Of a DNA stretch of 58,780 nucleotides, positions 45,050-54,094 are shown piece after piece. The notes under the pieces are model-generated. The model was not told where the DNA came from. It made no database searches and worked only from the letters and a program-made list of their open reading frames with translations. How positions within the stretch are numbered: the first letter of the stretch is position 1; every line of letters starts with the position of its first letter. The position numbers and the translations under genes were made by a program. The stretch comes from Mastigocoleus testarum BC008 (lineage in GTDB: Bacteria; Cyanobacteriota; Cyanobacteriia; Cyanobacteriales; Nostocaceae), in assembly GCF_001456025.1 (NCBI RefSeq), contig NZ_LMTZ01000155.1:1-58780 (forward strand), read 5' to 3'.

Positions 45050-45185
45050 GTTCCTAATATCCAGAAAATACTACTTCTCTTTAATAATTTGTTTTTCAAA
45101 TTCAAAAGCTTTTGAATTCAAGATTTTTCAACATAAAAAAATCAAATATAAAAGCTTTAAAATTCAAAAATAGACATCTTCTTGT

Positions 45186-46340
45186 ATGTTTTCTAAAACA
45201 CCTTTAGCCTGGTTACAACTGAGTAGAGAAAAAGTACGCCTCGCGGTCGCGATGACAGGAATTGCTTTTTCTAACATTGTTATGTTTATGCAGTTAGGCT
45301 TTGAAGGTGCTTTATATGATAGCAACGTCAGGGTGCACAGCAGTTTAAAAGGGGACTTGATTATGATTAGTCCTCGCTCCGAGTCTCTTGCTTACATGAG
45401 ACAATTTTCCTGGCGTCGTTTATATCAGTCATTGAGCGTCCGGGAAGTAGAATCTGTAAGTCCTTTATACGTCGGATTTGCTGATTGGAAGAATCCTGAA
45501 GAAAAAAATTATCGAGCAATTTTAGTTTTTGGGTTTCAGCTAAATAAACCAGTTTTTAATTTAATCGGCGTAAATCAAAATTTAAATAAGCTTAAAAAAT
45601 ATAATAATATTCTTTTTGACCGAACAGCACGAACAGAGTATGGTCCGATTGCTCAAAAAGTTGAAAAAGATAAAGTAGTAGTTAGCGAACTAAGCGATCT
45701 AAGAGTAAAAACTGTTGGTTTATTTACTTTAGGTCCTTCATTTGCTGCTGATGGAAACGTAGTTACCAGCGAGGAAAGTTTTCTCCGTCTTTTCAAAACT
45801 CGCAACCAAGGGGAAATCGATATTGGAATAATTACACTCAAACCAGGATTCGCATCCGAGGAAGTCTTAAAAAAATTAGCAGCAAAATTACCTGAAGATG
45901 TGAGATTACTCACCTATGAAGAATTTATTGAATTCGAGAAAGAATATTGGCGTACGAGTTCGCCAATTGGTTTTATATTTGCTCTAGGTACAACGATGGG
46001 ATTTATTGTTGGTACGGCGATCGTCTATCAAATACTTTACGCTGAAGTTTCCGAACATTTGCCAGAGTATGCAGCATTAAAGGCTATTGGTTACTCAGAC
46101 AGATACTTTCTTGGTATTATTTTTCAGCAGGCGTTAATTTTAGCAATTTTAGGTTATATCCCTGGATTGGGTATTTCACTAGGTTTATACCAACTAACCA
46201 GAAGTGCAACACTTTTACCAATGACCATGAATATTGCTAGAGGAATATTTGTTTTATTCCTAAGTATTTTCATGTGTTTTATTTCAGGTGCAATTGCTAT
46301 TAATAAACTACGAGAAGCAGATCCAGCAGATATTTTTTAG
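45186..46340 (+). CDS. DevC-type ABC transporter permease
   Basis: 384 residues. MacB/FtsX-like permease: TM1 near 20-40 (VRLAVAMTGIAFSNIVMFMQ), a large periplasmic domain (about 45-255), and three C-terminal TM helices (PIGFIFALGTTMGFIVGTAI, FQQALILAILGYIPGLGIS, GIFVLFLSIFMCFISGAIAI) with the coupling sequence EYAALKAIGYSDRYFLG and a READPADIF end. The family (DevC) works with DevA ATPase and DevB fusion protein to move glycolipids across the envelope. Here DevB lies 136 bases upstream, but no DevA gene follows before the opposite-strand rnz gene. The ATPase must come from elsewhere or is lost. Confidence 0.92.
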   Translation: MFSKTPLAWLQLSREKVRLAVAMTGIAFSNIVMFMQLGFEGALYDSNVRVHSSLKGDLIMISPRSESLAYMRQFSWRRLYQSLSVREVESVSPLYVGFADWKNPEEKNYRAILVFGFQLNKPVFNLIGVNQNLNKLKKYNNILFDRTARTEYGPIAQKVEKDKVVVSELSDLRVKTVGLFTLGPSFAADGNVVTSEESFLRLFKTRNQGEIDIGIITLKPGFASEEVLKKLAAKLPEDVRLLTYEEFIEFEKEYWRTSSPIGFIFALGTTMGFIVGTAIVYQILYAEVSEHLPEYAALKAIGYSDRYFLGIIFQQALILAILGYIPGLGISLGLYQLTRSATLLPMTMNIARGIFVLFLSIFMCFISGAIAINKLREADPADIF

Positions 46341-46498
46341 TCGGACTGTATATTTTTTTCGTACTAGAACATAATTACCAATTATTAATTACCACATGAC
46401 ACTTTAGACACCCTCATTGTCTGTGCTTACGCCCCGTCTTGCTAACACTTTGTGAACGAGTCGCGCTTTGCGGTCTGTAAGGTGCGGGTTTTTACCGA

Positions 46499-47467
46499 TT
46501 ACCCATTACCAATTACCAATTTTCCCTTCTCCATATCCCGGCGTCTGGGAATTTCATAAGTCAAAAAATCATGAGCCATCTGGGTTTTCGGAAAAATTGC
46601 TCGGGCTTCCTGGAGTAGATCTTTAAGTTCTAAAGCATTTCCAGGAGCATAACGGGGACTAAAATGGGTAATAATTAAACGATGAGCTCCAGCATTTAAA
46701 GCTGTTTGGGCCGCCATTGTCGATGTAGAATGCAAGCGTTGAAAAGCCATATCTGCATCTTGATGAGCAAAAGTAGATTCGTGAATTAATACATCTGCAT
46801 CTTGGGCTAATTCCACCGCACCATCGCAGTATACTGTATCAGTACAGTATGCTACTTTACGCCCGATTTCAGTTTCCCCACAAAAATCTTTTCCATGAAA
46901 TACTCGACCGTCGGTTAATGTTACCGTCTCACCACGCTTAAGCTGTCCGTATACCCGACCTGGGGGAATTTCCATTGCTTGAGCTTTTCCAATATCGAAG
47001 CGTCCCGCCCGGTCTTTTTCCGCAACTCGGTAACCAAAAGCACTTACTCGATGATGTAAAGCTTCGCAAGAGACTACAAATTCCTGATCTTCGTATATAA
47101 TTCCTGGACGAACAGCATGAACTTTAATTGGATAAGAAAAATGAGTGTGAGAGTAACGTTGACAAGCTTGCAGATACTCACTAAGACCAGGAGGACCATA
47201 AATATCCATTCTTTGTACGTTACCAGCTAAACCACAACTAGCAAGGAGACCCATTAACCCAAAAATATGGTCGCCGTGCATATGAGTTATAAAAATTCGG
47301 GAAAGTTGACTGATTTTCAGTTCGCTACGCAGAATTTGGTGCTGTGTTCCTTCCCCACAATCGAATAACCACAACTCTGCCCTTTGTGGTAATCTGAGGG
47401 CGACACTGGAAACATTACGCGATCGCGTTGGTACACCCGAACTAGTCCCTAAAAATGTTATCTGCAC
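46499..47467 (-). CDS. rnz: Ribonuclease Z
   Basis: 322 residues, short-form RNase Z. A zinc metallo-beta-lactamase-fold endonuclease that trims tRNA 3' trailers. Motifs: ITFLGTSSGVPT, FDCGEGTQHQ, the metal site THMHGDHIFGL, AYCTDTVYCDGAVELA, LIHESTFAHQD and IITHFSPRY. Start GTG at 47467 (MQITFLG as in other cyanobacteria) with AGGAAGG about 12 bases upstream. A housekeeping gene marking the end of the biosynthesis locus, whose devC-like gene converges with it. Confidence 0.96.
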   Translation of the reverse strand: MQITFLGTSSGVPTRSRNVSSVALRLPQRAELWLFDCGEGTQHQILRSELKISQLSRIFITHMHGDHIFGLMGLLASCGLAGNVQRMDIYGPPGLSEYLQACQRYSHTHFSYPIKVHAVRPGIIYEDQEFVVSCEALHHRVSAFGYRVAEKDRAGRFDIGKAQAMEIPPGRVYGQLKRGETVTLTDGRVFHGKDFCGETEIGRKVAYCTDTVYCDGAVELAQDADVLIHESTFAHQDADMAFQRLHSTSTMAAQTALNAGAHRLIITHFSPRYAPGNALELKDLLQEARAIFPKTQMAHDFLTYEIPRRRDMEKGKLVIGNG

Positions 47468-47613
47468 GACCTTATGTAGCCTTCCTCTTGCTCTCGATGA
47501 ACATTATTTTTTCTATAGTGGCACGTAAACAGAAAAATAATCTTTCCAGCGTGATATAGCTTTGGGTTATTTTAGAGCATATTAACAGTTATAAGGAGTT
47601 TTTATACTTAATT

Positions 47614-48324
47614 ATGGCACAAGCAGGCGAGCAAAATTTATTAGTATTAACTTTCTACATGATCGGTATAAGTTACGTCTTTAACCGCATGGTAGATTCG
47701 ATTGATGACAACATTAAGTATGAATTTGATAAGGGAGCAATTGACGAACAATTAAAAGAATACGACCTTCAGGATCATGTAGGGGTTGCATTCAAATTTA
47801 AGCCTTCTTATGAGATCGGTAATCTCAAAGAAATGATGCTACTTCTGAGTAACAAATCGGATAATCTTGGTGTGTACGTAGATTGGGATAACAGTTCGTT
47901 AGTTATTGATTACGATAGTTCTTCCCATAGAATCATTAGAACTTCCCCAGACTTATCTCGTGACTTGGGTACACCCCAACATCCAACTTTAGTTGCACCT
48001 AAGAAGGGAATAGCCGGAACGTTCAGTATTGAGGGTGTTTTTAAGCGGGATCAAGAAAAAGGCACATATTCAGCAGAAAAGGCGATTATTCCCATTGCTG
48101 GATTAAAAAATCATCCAGTGAAAGCCCGGAGAAAATTGTACAAAGATTTTATCACGAGAAAAACAAATATTACCTATTCAATGCAATTAGTTCTAAGGGT
48201 CTCTGAGTTACGAGTGGGTGTCGCACCTGGTGAGAATAAACCGCCAATGTACATTATTAATTGTCCGTTTACAATTAAAAAGCTACCTTGGACTTACGCA
48301 ATGCCCTGGAATAAGAAAAGATAA
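47614..48324 (+). CDS. Conserved-type hypothetical protein, 236 residues
   Basis: Not recognised. The N terminus has one hydrophobic stretch (NLLVLTFYMIGISYVFNRMV, about 8-27), too polar at its end for a sure TM helix; the rest is soluble alpha/beta: VGVAFKFKPSYEIGNLKEMM, NLGVYVDWDNSSLVIDYD, RKLYKDFITRKTNITYSMQL, LRVSELRVGVAPGENKPP, YIINCPFTIKKLPWTYAMPW. The pattern of strands suggests a membrane-associated beta-rich domain. ATG at 47614 with AAGGAG 16 bases upstream (long spacing). Divergent from rnz. Confidence 0.7.
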   Translation: MAQAGEQNLLVLTFYMIGISYVFNRMVDSIDDNIKYEFDKGAIDEQLKEYDLQDHVGVAFKFKPSYEIGNLKEMMLLLSNKSDNLGVYVDWDNSSLVIDYDSSSHRIIRTSPDLSRDLGTPQHPTLVAPKKGIAGTFSIEGVFKRDQEKGTYSAEKAIIPIAGLKNHPVKARRKLYKDFITRKTNITYSMQLVLRVSELRVGVAPGENKPPMYIINCPFTIKKLPWTYAMPWNKKR

Positions 48325-48697
48325 AATAACTACAGTAATTTGAGTCACAATTAATAAGTAAGGTCTATACAATTCAGGAGTAATGAGTAACAAATTTGGA
48401 TAAATCAAATTTAGATTAACTAGCACAAAGTTTAGTATCTCAGCAAAATTCATTGCTGTTGTTTGCAAACAGGTAAATTTAATTTAGATAGAGTTTGATG
48501 TTGATATTTATCTAAAATGAATTACTTATTTATTTGAAATTCGGTTGATTGAATTTAGGTAACCCTTTAATTGAGCGACCTAAATAATACATTTATAACT
48601 TGGGTGTGGGAAACTCTTGACTATAGCTAAGACAAAAGATATTACTTTTACTCCTTACTCCATATCCATAATTCCTTACTTCAGCTAATTTCTGTCT
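48325..48697. other. AT-rich spacer, no gene seen
   Basis: 373 bases between the hypothetical gene and the acyltransferase gene. One heptamer-like ACTCCTTACTCC run near 48649-48660. No protein-like frame, hairpin or repeat block stands out. Confidence 0.5.
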
Positions 48698-49573
48698 ATG
48701 TCTAATTTTTACCAGCCCCCCCCAGATATTTCTACTTCCTCACGATCCTATAACCTGACGACACAAGCTAAATTGGGATGGTCATTGGATCGACGAGACC
48801 CAAAAACAATTGAAGCTTTTATGCCACTGTGGGAATGGTTTTATAAATATTATTTCCGCGTACAAACTAGTGGTTGGGAACATGTTTCACCAAATAAAAA
48901 GGTTCTGTTGGTGGGTTCCCACAATGGGGGACTTGCTGCTCCTGATATGATTTTGATGATGTACGATTGGTTCAAAAGATTTGGAACCAACCAACCTATT
49001 TATGGTTTGATGCATCCTTCTGCTTGGCAATTCCCTCAAATAGCAGAATTAGCAGCTAAAGTTGGAGCAATTGTAGCTCATCCGAAAATGGGTTATAGAG
49101 CTTTGCGTTCTGGAGCTAGCGTCTTAGTTTATCCTGGGGGAGCAAAAGATGTTTTTCGCCCCCATTCTCTACGCGATCGCATTTATTTTGGCAACAATCA
49201 AGCTTTTATTAAATTAGCCCTGCGAGAAAAAGTACCTATCGTACCGGTGATTTCCCACGGCGCTCATGATACTTTTATCGTACTTGCAGATATTTACGAT
49301 TTTATAAAACAATTTCACGACTGGGGTATGCCCTGGTTTATGGGAATCGATCCTGAAACTTTTCCTATTTATCTGGGTTTACCTTGGGGAGTTGCTTTTG
49401 GTCCTCTCCCCAATATTCCATTTCCCGTAACTGTTCGTACGAGAGTTTGTCCACCAATAGTTTTTGAACGTTACGGTCGGGAAGCTGCTTGCGATCGCCA
49501 ATATGTTAATGCTTGTTACAATATGGTCGTCAGTCAGATGCAAAGAGAATTAGATATTTTGGTTTACGGGTAG
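48698..49573 (+). CDS. PlsC-like (LPLAT superfamily) acyltransferase
   Basis: 291 residues. LPLAT-fold features: the His motif region VLLVGSHNGGLAAPDMI (a His with a downstream Asp, looser than the classic H-x4-D), PSAWQFPQIAELAAKVGAIV, VLVYPGGAKDVFRP (substrate-binding block similar to the F/Y-PEG of PlsC) and REKVPIVPVISHGAHDTF. The PGG-for-PEG form and overall look match the diacylglycerol-acyltransferase/phytyl-ester-synthase branch rather than glycerol-3-phosphate acyltransferases. Cyanobacterial relatives make neutral lipid esters such as acylated plastoquinol, but the acceptor here is not shown. ATG at 48698 with weak ribosome site. Confidence 0.85.
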   Translation: MSNFYQPPPDISTSSRSYNLTTQAKLGWSLDRRDPKTIEAFMPLWEWFYKYYFRVQTSGWEHVSPNKKVLLVGSHNGGLAAPDMILMMYDWFKRFGTNQPIYGLMHPSAWQFPQIAELAAKVGAIVAHPKMGYRALRSGASVLVYPGGAKDVFRPHSLRDRIYFGNNQAFIKLALREKVPIVPVISHGAHDTFIVLADIYDFIKQFHDWGMPWFMGIDPETFPIYLGLPWGVAFGPLPNIPFPVTVRTRVCPPIVFERYGREAACDRQYVNACYNMVVSQMQRELDILVYG

Positions 49574-49745
49574 GTAAATGAACTTGAAGAAAATAAAAAT
49601 ACCTTTACTTTAAAACTGTATAAAACTTCTACAGTATCCCCAAGAAATTTAACTCTCCAGATACTTCCTGGAAATAAAATATTCCTACTTAAATAATGGA
49701 ATTGATACTTAATTATTTCCAGTTGCTGGCTGGTTAAAAAGCTAA

Positions 49746-50609
49746 ATGATTAAACCAACTCAACCACTGTATGAGCGCATTGCTGTGGTTTTTGATTTTG
49801 ACGAAACTCTTGTCAGGGACACTTTTGATGTTCTTTTAGAAAATTTTAATCTTGATGTAAAAGAATTTCGTCAACAAAGAGTTAAACCTCTAATTGATTC
49901 CGGCTGGGATAAGGTTCTAGCAAGGGCTCATTGTTTGATTGAAGAGTCAAAACAACGAGAGACTAAAGATAAAATTACCGCTCAAAGATTAGCTCAAATT
50001 GGTAAGGAACTTGAACCTTTTAGCGGTGTTGAGGAAATGTTTACTCGCTTAAGAAAACGCGCTTGCGAGGTGGTTCCAGAAGTTGAAATTGAATTTTACT
50101 TGATTACTGGCGGTTTTTTGGATATTGCTCGCAACACATCTATCGCACCCAACTTTAAAGGTATGTGGGGCTGTGAATTTCATTATGCTTCTGATGGAGA
50201 AATTCAGTTTCTCAAAACACAGATGACCCACACCGAAAAAACTCGTTACCTCTTCTATATTTCCAAAGGAATAGATAAGGCTAATTCTAAGGATTTAATT
50301 TTCAGCTACTCTAGTATTCCGGATGAAGAATTGCACGTACCCTTGAATCAGATGATTTACGTTGGTGACGGTACATCCGATATACCTTGTTTTTCTATTC
50401 TTAATAAGTATCAAGGAATCCCCATTGGTCTTTACAAAGACGGAACTCAAGAATGGGAACATCAAGCAGAAATAAGTAATAACCAACAGGTGATAAACTT
50501 GGCTCCCGCAGACTATTCTGAAAATTCAGAACTAATGCGATCGCTATTTCTCGCAATTGAAAGTATTTGCAAGCAAATAGCTTTACACCAACTTAGTGTA
50601 AAGAAATAA
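49746..50609 (+). CDS. HAD-family phosphatase
   Basis: 287 residues. Motif I VVFDFDETLV with both Asp near 16 and 18, motif II FYLITGG, the Lys of ISKGIDKAN region and motif IV MIYVGDGTSDIPCFSIL. The large cap domain lies between motif I and II (residues about 30-110). The DFDET and GDGTSD forms fit the phosphoserine-phosphatase-like group of HADs. Substrate unknown. ATG at 49746. It stands alone, 172 bases after the acyltransferase gene, and could be co-transcribed with it. It differs from the HAD at 6714 in cap and motif I. Confidence 0.8.
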   Translation: MIKPTQPLYERIAVVFDFDETLVRDTFDVLLENFNLDVKEFRQQRVKPLIDSGWDKVLARAHCLIEESKQRETKDKITAQRLAQIGKELEPFSGVEEMFTRLRKRACEVVPEVEIEFYLITGGFLDIARNTSIAPNFKGMWGCEFHYASDGEIQFLKTQMTHTEKTRYLFYISKGIDKANSKDLIFSYSSIPDEELHVPLNQMIYVGDGTSDIPCFSILNKYQGIPIGLYKDGTQEWEHQAEISNNQQVINLAPADYSENSELMRSLFLAIESICKQIALHQLSVKK

Positions 50610-50658
50610 ATCCCATTACTATTGCGTTCTAACAAAACATCTAAAATATCAAAGATAT

Positions 50659-52053
50659 CTAAAAGATAAAGATAATTTTTAAATTCCACTCTTGACCGTT
50701 ACGAACAATCTTAATTTCCCGAATAAATTCTCGAAAATAAAATCGACGTTCTGACTCAGATAAATCCCACCAAAATTGAGGGATAGAGACAGCTTGTGCT
50801 ACTGACAGTAAATTAACAGGAGGTAAAGTAGCTAATTTCGCCTGGAGTGCAGATATTTCTGTACGTAATTTGTAGATTCTGATTTTTGCTGTTTCTGAAT
50901 CTAAAATCCCATTTTCACTTAATTCAGGAATTTGAGTCAGAATTTTTTGCTGGCGATCAATTGTTGCAGTTAAATTATTTTTTACCACATCTAACTGAGG
51001 AAAATCTATTTCGCCAACAGCTGAAGGAAGACTGTGACAAACGGCATTGATAGTATTTTCTAATACCTCTTGGTAAGGTAGAGCGCGACATTTTTTTGTT
51101 CTGGTACAGCTAGCAGGACGTAAGTAGAGATATTCCTTTGTTTGGTAACGTTGAGTAACGCGGGTAACAATTGTGTGGGACTGACATTCACCACAAATCA
51201 CTAAACCAGCCAAGGAGCGGGGTGCACTAGCACTTCGAGGTGCTAAACGACTATTACGACGCAGTAATCTATCTACCTGTGCTGCTTCTTCTCGGGAAAT
51301 AATTGGCGTGTGGGTATCGGAAATAATTTCCCCATCTCGATATGCTGTGTCACCTCGATAAACCGGATTGGTTAACCAACGACGTCCGGTAGTTACAGAA
51401 ATCTTTTTACCGTATTTTTTTGCTAAATAACGAACCGCACTCCGAAGAGAACCATATAACAAAAAATGCTCGAAAAAATCTTTGACGACAGGGGAAGTTG
51501 TGCGGTCAATAATGTATTTTTCTTTCCCGCGACGGTAACCATAGGGAATTTTACCCGGTGGTGGTGCAGCATTCAAACGCTTGCGAGCATGACCTTGGCG
51601 AATACGACGACTACGTTGCTGTTTCTGAATCTCATGTAATAATTTCAGCAATTCTAGCTGGGGATGATTCTTGGTTGATGAATCTATTTGCAAACCTGTT
51701 TGAAAATCAATTTGAGACTTTACCCAAGAATCCACCTGAGAATTAACTTGAGAATTAACTTCAGTATCTGTGGGAGAAGACTTGTAACCCTGCTCCACAG
51801 CAATTAAGATAATTCCCATCTCTTCAATTTTTGATAACTGGGAAGTTACATCTTGTACGGTATCCCCCAACTCTTCCAAACGTCGCACCAACAATAAATC
51901 CGGTGCTTCTGTTTGACAATCTATGATTAATTTTTGTAACTGCGATCGCTTACCTAAATCTTCATACACTCGGTCGATATCCCACTCCCAACAGCTAAGA
52001 TCGGGAGAATTTTCTATTAAGGGATCGGTGTAAGTGTAAGCAAATATTCTCAT
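50659..52053 (-). CDS. Serine-recombinase-family protein with degenerate catalytic domain
   Basis: 464 residues. The layout matches large serine recombinases: an N-terminal resolvase-like domain (1-105), a recombinase domain (about 140-260: GKIPYGYRRGKEKY, SVTTGRRWLTNPVYRGD), a zinc ribbon (LAGLVICGECQSH and SCTRTKKCRAL), a coiled coil (about 335-400) and a tail. The catalytic end is altered: the usual YxRVS start is FAYTYTDP, and the conserved KLDRLxRS helix is RRLEELGDT, so the catalytic Ser and both helix Arg appear absent. A Ser/Gln-rich repeat (VNSQVNSQVDSWV) links the domains. ATG at 52053. Similar degenerate proteins occur across cyanobacteria, so it is probably a retained DNA-binding protein rather than a wreck. 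Confidence 0.8.
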   Translation of the reverse strand: MRIFAYTYTDPLIENSPDLSCWEWDIDRVYEDLGKRSQLQKLIIDCQTEAPDLLLVRRLEELGDTVQDVTSQLSKIEEMGIILIAVEQGYKSSPTDTEVNSQVNSQVDSWVKSQIDFQTGLQIDSSTKNHPQLELLKLLHEIQKQQRSRRIRQGHARKRLNAAPPPGKIPYGYRRGKEKYIIDRTTSPVVKDFFEHFLLYGSLRSAVRYLAKKYGKKISVTTGRRWLTNPVYRGDTAYRDGEIISDTHTPIISREEAAQVDRLLRRNSRLAPRSASAPRSLAGLVICGECQSHTIVTRVTQRYQTKEYLYLRPASCTRTKKCRALPYQEVLENTINAVCHSLPSAVGEIDFPQLDVVKNNLTATIDRQQKILTQIPELSENGILDSETAKIRIYKLRTEISALQAKLATLPPVNLLSVAQAVSIPQFWWDLSESERRFYFREFIREIKIVRNGQEWNLKIIFIF

Positions 52054-52134
52054 CTACAATGAATTCTCTTGGAGCGGCGTTATACGTCAGTTAGCAGAAC
52101 CTTTGTATATTAATCTTAGATGGCGGTGCATCAA

Positions 52135-52204
52135 GGCTTGTTCTATATTTTTCTTTTCCCCACATAGTGGTGCGTTACGGCTTGTTTTATATTTTTCTTT
52201 TCCC
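52135..52204. repeat. 26-bp direct repeat in the spacer
   Basis: GGCTTGTTCTATATTTTTCT followed by TTTCCC at 52135-52160 recurs with one mismatch at 52179-52204. Both lie inside longer GTGGTGCGTTACGG-like flanks with TTAACGCACC nearby, the same GGTGCGTTA/TAACGCACC element type seen near 39592-39656. Confidence 0.75.
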
Positions 52205-52268
52205 AAATATCTAAACGTAGCTTAACGCACCCTACAAATGATAACTGGTAACTGTTAACTGTTAACTG

Positions 52269-52631
52269 TCAACCCTGACTCAACTCAATTATGTTTCCGT
52301 CAGGATCTTGGGTGAATAATGCAGCACGACCAGAGGCACTTGGTTGAATTTGGCAGTTATAATTTAATAGTTGCTGTTTAGCAGCAGCTAAGTCGGAAAC
52401 TGAAAAAGCAATGTGGGGGTTACGTCCCCATTTTTCATGTCTAATTTCTGTGGGGACAGATGGAGCGACAATGATGTGAATTTGGGAGTTTCCGATTTGG
52501 TACCACGAACCAGGAAATTTCATTGGACGTTCTTTGGCTTTAGGCAATTTTAAGATTTCACCATAGAAGTGTTCTGCTCGTTTTAAGTCCGTAACTAAAA
52601 TAGCTGTATGCAAACACTGGGTAATTTCCAT
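52269..52631 (-). CDS. VOC-superfamily (glyoxalase/dioxygenase-fold) protein
   Basis: 120 residues, a single pair of beta-alpha-beta3 modules. Features: CLHTAILVTDLKRAEHFYGE at the N terminus, FPGSWYQIGNSQIHIIVAP, RNPHIAFSVSDLAAAKQQL and ALFTQDPDGNIIELSQ at the C terminus. His8, His75-equivalent and the terminal Glu are in the usual metal-binding places. The family spans glyoxalase I, dioxygenases and fosfomycin-type enzymes, and the substrate cannot be told. ATG at 52631 just after a GAGGTG box (spacing about 4). Monocistronic. Confidence 0.88.
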   Translation of the reverse strand: MEITQCLHTAILVTDLKRAEHFYGEILKLPKAKERPMKFPGSWYQIGNSQIHIIVAPSVPTEIRHEKWGRNPHIAFSVSDLAAAKQQLLNYNCQIQPSASGRAALFTQDPDGNIIELSQG

Positions 52632-53042
52632 GGTTACACCTCGTCAGTGATAAGTAATGAGTAATAAGTAATAAGTAATAAGTAATAAGTAATAAGTAAT
52701 AAGTAATCAAGTAATCAAGTAATAAGTATTTATACTTTTGTATTAGTTTAGAGAATTTAACTTTTTGTATATTATAAAAGCATTCTACTCCTAACTCATT
52801 GCTATGCGTTTACGCCCCCGCAATACCTTACAGTACGCTTGCGTTAGGCACTAACATTACTCATTACTGTGCGCTGTGTACACTTATGTGTCCCGCTAGA
52901 CCGCGCCGCGAGCGGCGAACGCTAACGCGCCCCGCAATACCTATAGCTGCGCTGCCTTGCGGATCCGGTACGCTGACGCTAGCTGCGCTAACATTACTCA
53001 TTACTTATTACTTATTACTCATTACTCATTACTCATTACTCA
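52632..53042. repeat. Spacer of heptamer tandem repeats and dispersed palindromes
   Basis: No gene. AAGTAAT-type heptamers run from about 52650 to 52728, and ATTACTC/ATTACTT heptamers from about 52985 to 53055. Between them is a GC-rich patch with CGCCGCGAGCGGCG and CTTGCGGATCCGG, the same palindromic style as at 7.5 and 57.0 kb. Open frames here merely translate the repeats. Confidence 0.8.
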
Positions 53043-54014
53043 CTACTCACTACTCCCAATTCTGGCTTGTTTGCGAAGACAATATAAAACCAACAAAATA
53101 AATAAGACCAAGCCAGTAAAATACTTTATAGGGTCGGGTATTCCAGGATTAGGAGAAAAGAAGCCTTCTATTGTACCGGCAATAATCAGCATGGGTACAA
53201 TACCAAATACTAATTGTGCAGCTAGGGAACCATACAATTTTAAAGCTTCGCCACGGCGATATTTTCCTGGGAATAATAATGCTCGACCAATCAAAAACCC
53301 AGCCCCTCCAGCAAAAAATATCGCTGGTAATTCTAGAGAACCATGGGGAAAAACAAACGCCCAAAATGGATAAGCTAAGTTGTTTTGTCCAACTAAAGTT
53401 GCAATTCCACCAATATGTAAACCGTTATACACCATCAAAAATAATGTGTATGCACCAAAAGTAATTCCACCTGCAACTGCACCAAAGGAAACAGATATAT
53501 TATTAATTGTTATGCTACTTGAGGCTAAGGGCTCAACACCTACGATTGAACCCATCCATAATTTACCCTCATCCCTCACCAGGGTAATAATCCGTTGGGG
53601 AGCAATTAACGAGATAAAATTTGGATCTTGCCAAGCATACCACCAAGAAACTAAAGCTGCGAACAAAAATAGAGTTGTAGCAAATAAAATATAGAGAAAA
53701 CTTTGTTGAACTACACTTGGGAAACCCCACAGGTAGAAATCTATCACAGCTTTCCATTCCTGTCGTCGCGAACCTTGGTAAATTTGCGAATATGCACGGG
53801 TTGTTAAAGTTTGCAGATTTTGTATCAAATTATTACCAACTTTTTGCGTGCGCGCTCGGGCGAGGTCTGCACTTACCGAACGATACAAACTTGCAAGCTC
53901 CCTAACTTCTCCAGATTTTAAAGATTTTAAACCTTTTTTTTCTACTTTTTTTAATAAGTTATCCAAGCGTTGCCAATTTGCTTCTCGCCTACCAATCCAA
54001 CGTTGAATATTCAT
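53043..54014 (-). CDS. SpoIIM-family (stage II sporulation M-like) membrane protein
   Basis: 323 residues. A helical cytosolic part (1-100: QRWIGRREANWQRLDNLLKK, SLYRSVSADLARARTQ) precedes five or six TM helices. Family marks: VRDEGKLWMGSIVGVEP, GITFGAYTLFLMVYNGLHIG and FPHGSLELPAIFFAGGAGFL, the HGxxEL motif of SpoIIM/DUF95 proteins. These are found in many non-sporulating bacteria beside RDD proteins and MoxR/DUF58 sets, and their role is unclear. It is divergent from a multi-pass membrane gene and an RDD gene, the usual association. ATG at 54014. Confidence 0.9.
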   Translation of the reverse strand: MNIQRWIGRREANWQRLDNLLKKVEKKGLKSLKSGEVRELASLYRSVSADLARARTQKVGNNLIQNLQTLTTRAYSQIYQGSRRQEWKAVIDFYLWGFPSVVQQSFLYILFATTLFLFAALVSWWYAWQDPNFISLIAPQRIITLVRDEGKLWMGSIVGVEPLASSSITINNISVSFGAVAGGITFGAYTLFLMVYNGLHIGGIATLVGQNNLAYPFWAFVFPHGSLELPAIFFAGGAGFLIGRALLFPGKYRRGEALKLYGSLAAQLVFGIVPMLIIAGTIEGFFSPNPGIPDPIKYFTGLVLFILLVLYCLRKQARIGSSE

Positions 54015-54094
54015 AAGTTTTGGGAATAATACCTTTGACTTGTCCTAAGATAACCACACATTCATTTATATAAGCATTGCTGTCCTTTTAAAAT

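Noticed and set aside
52650..52728. Regular repeats considered as a CRISPR array
   Set aside because: The units are contiguous 7-mers without spacers, and no cas genes are present.
52799..53373. Overlapping open frames of 100 and 138 codons
   Set aside because: They translate heptamer repeats into LLITHYSLLITHYS-like sequence and run into the SpoIIM gene on the opposite strand.
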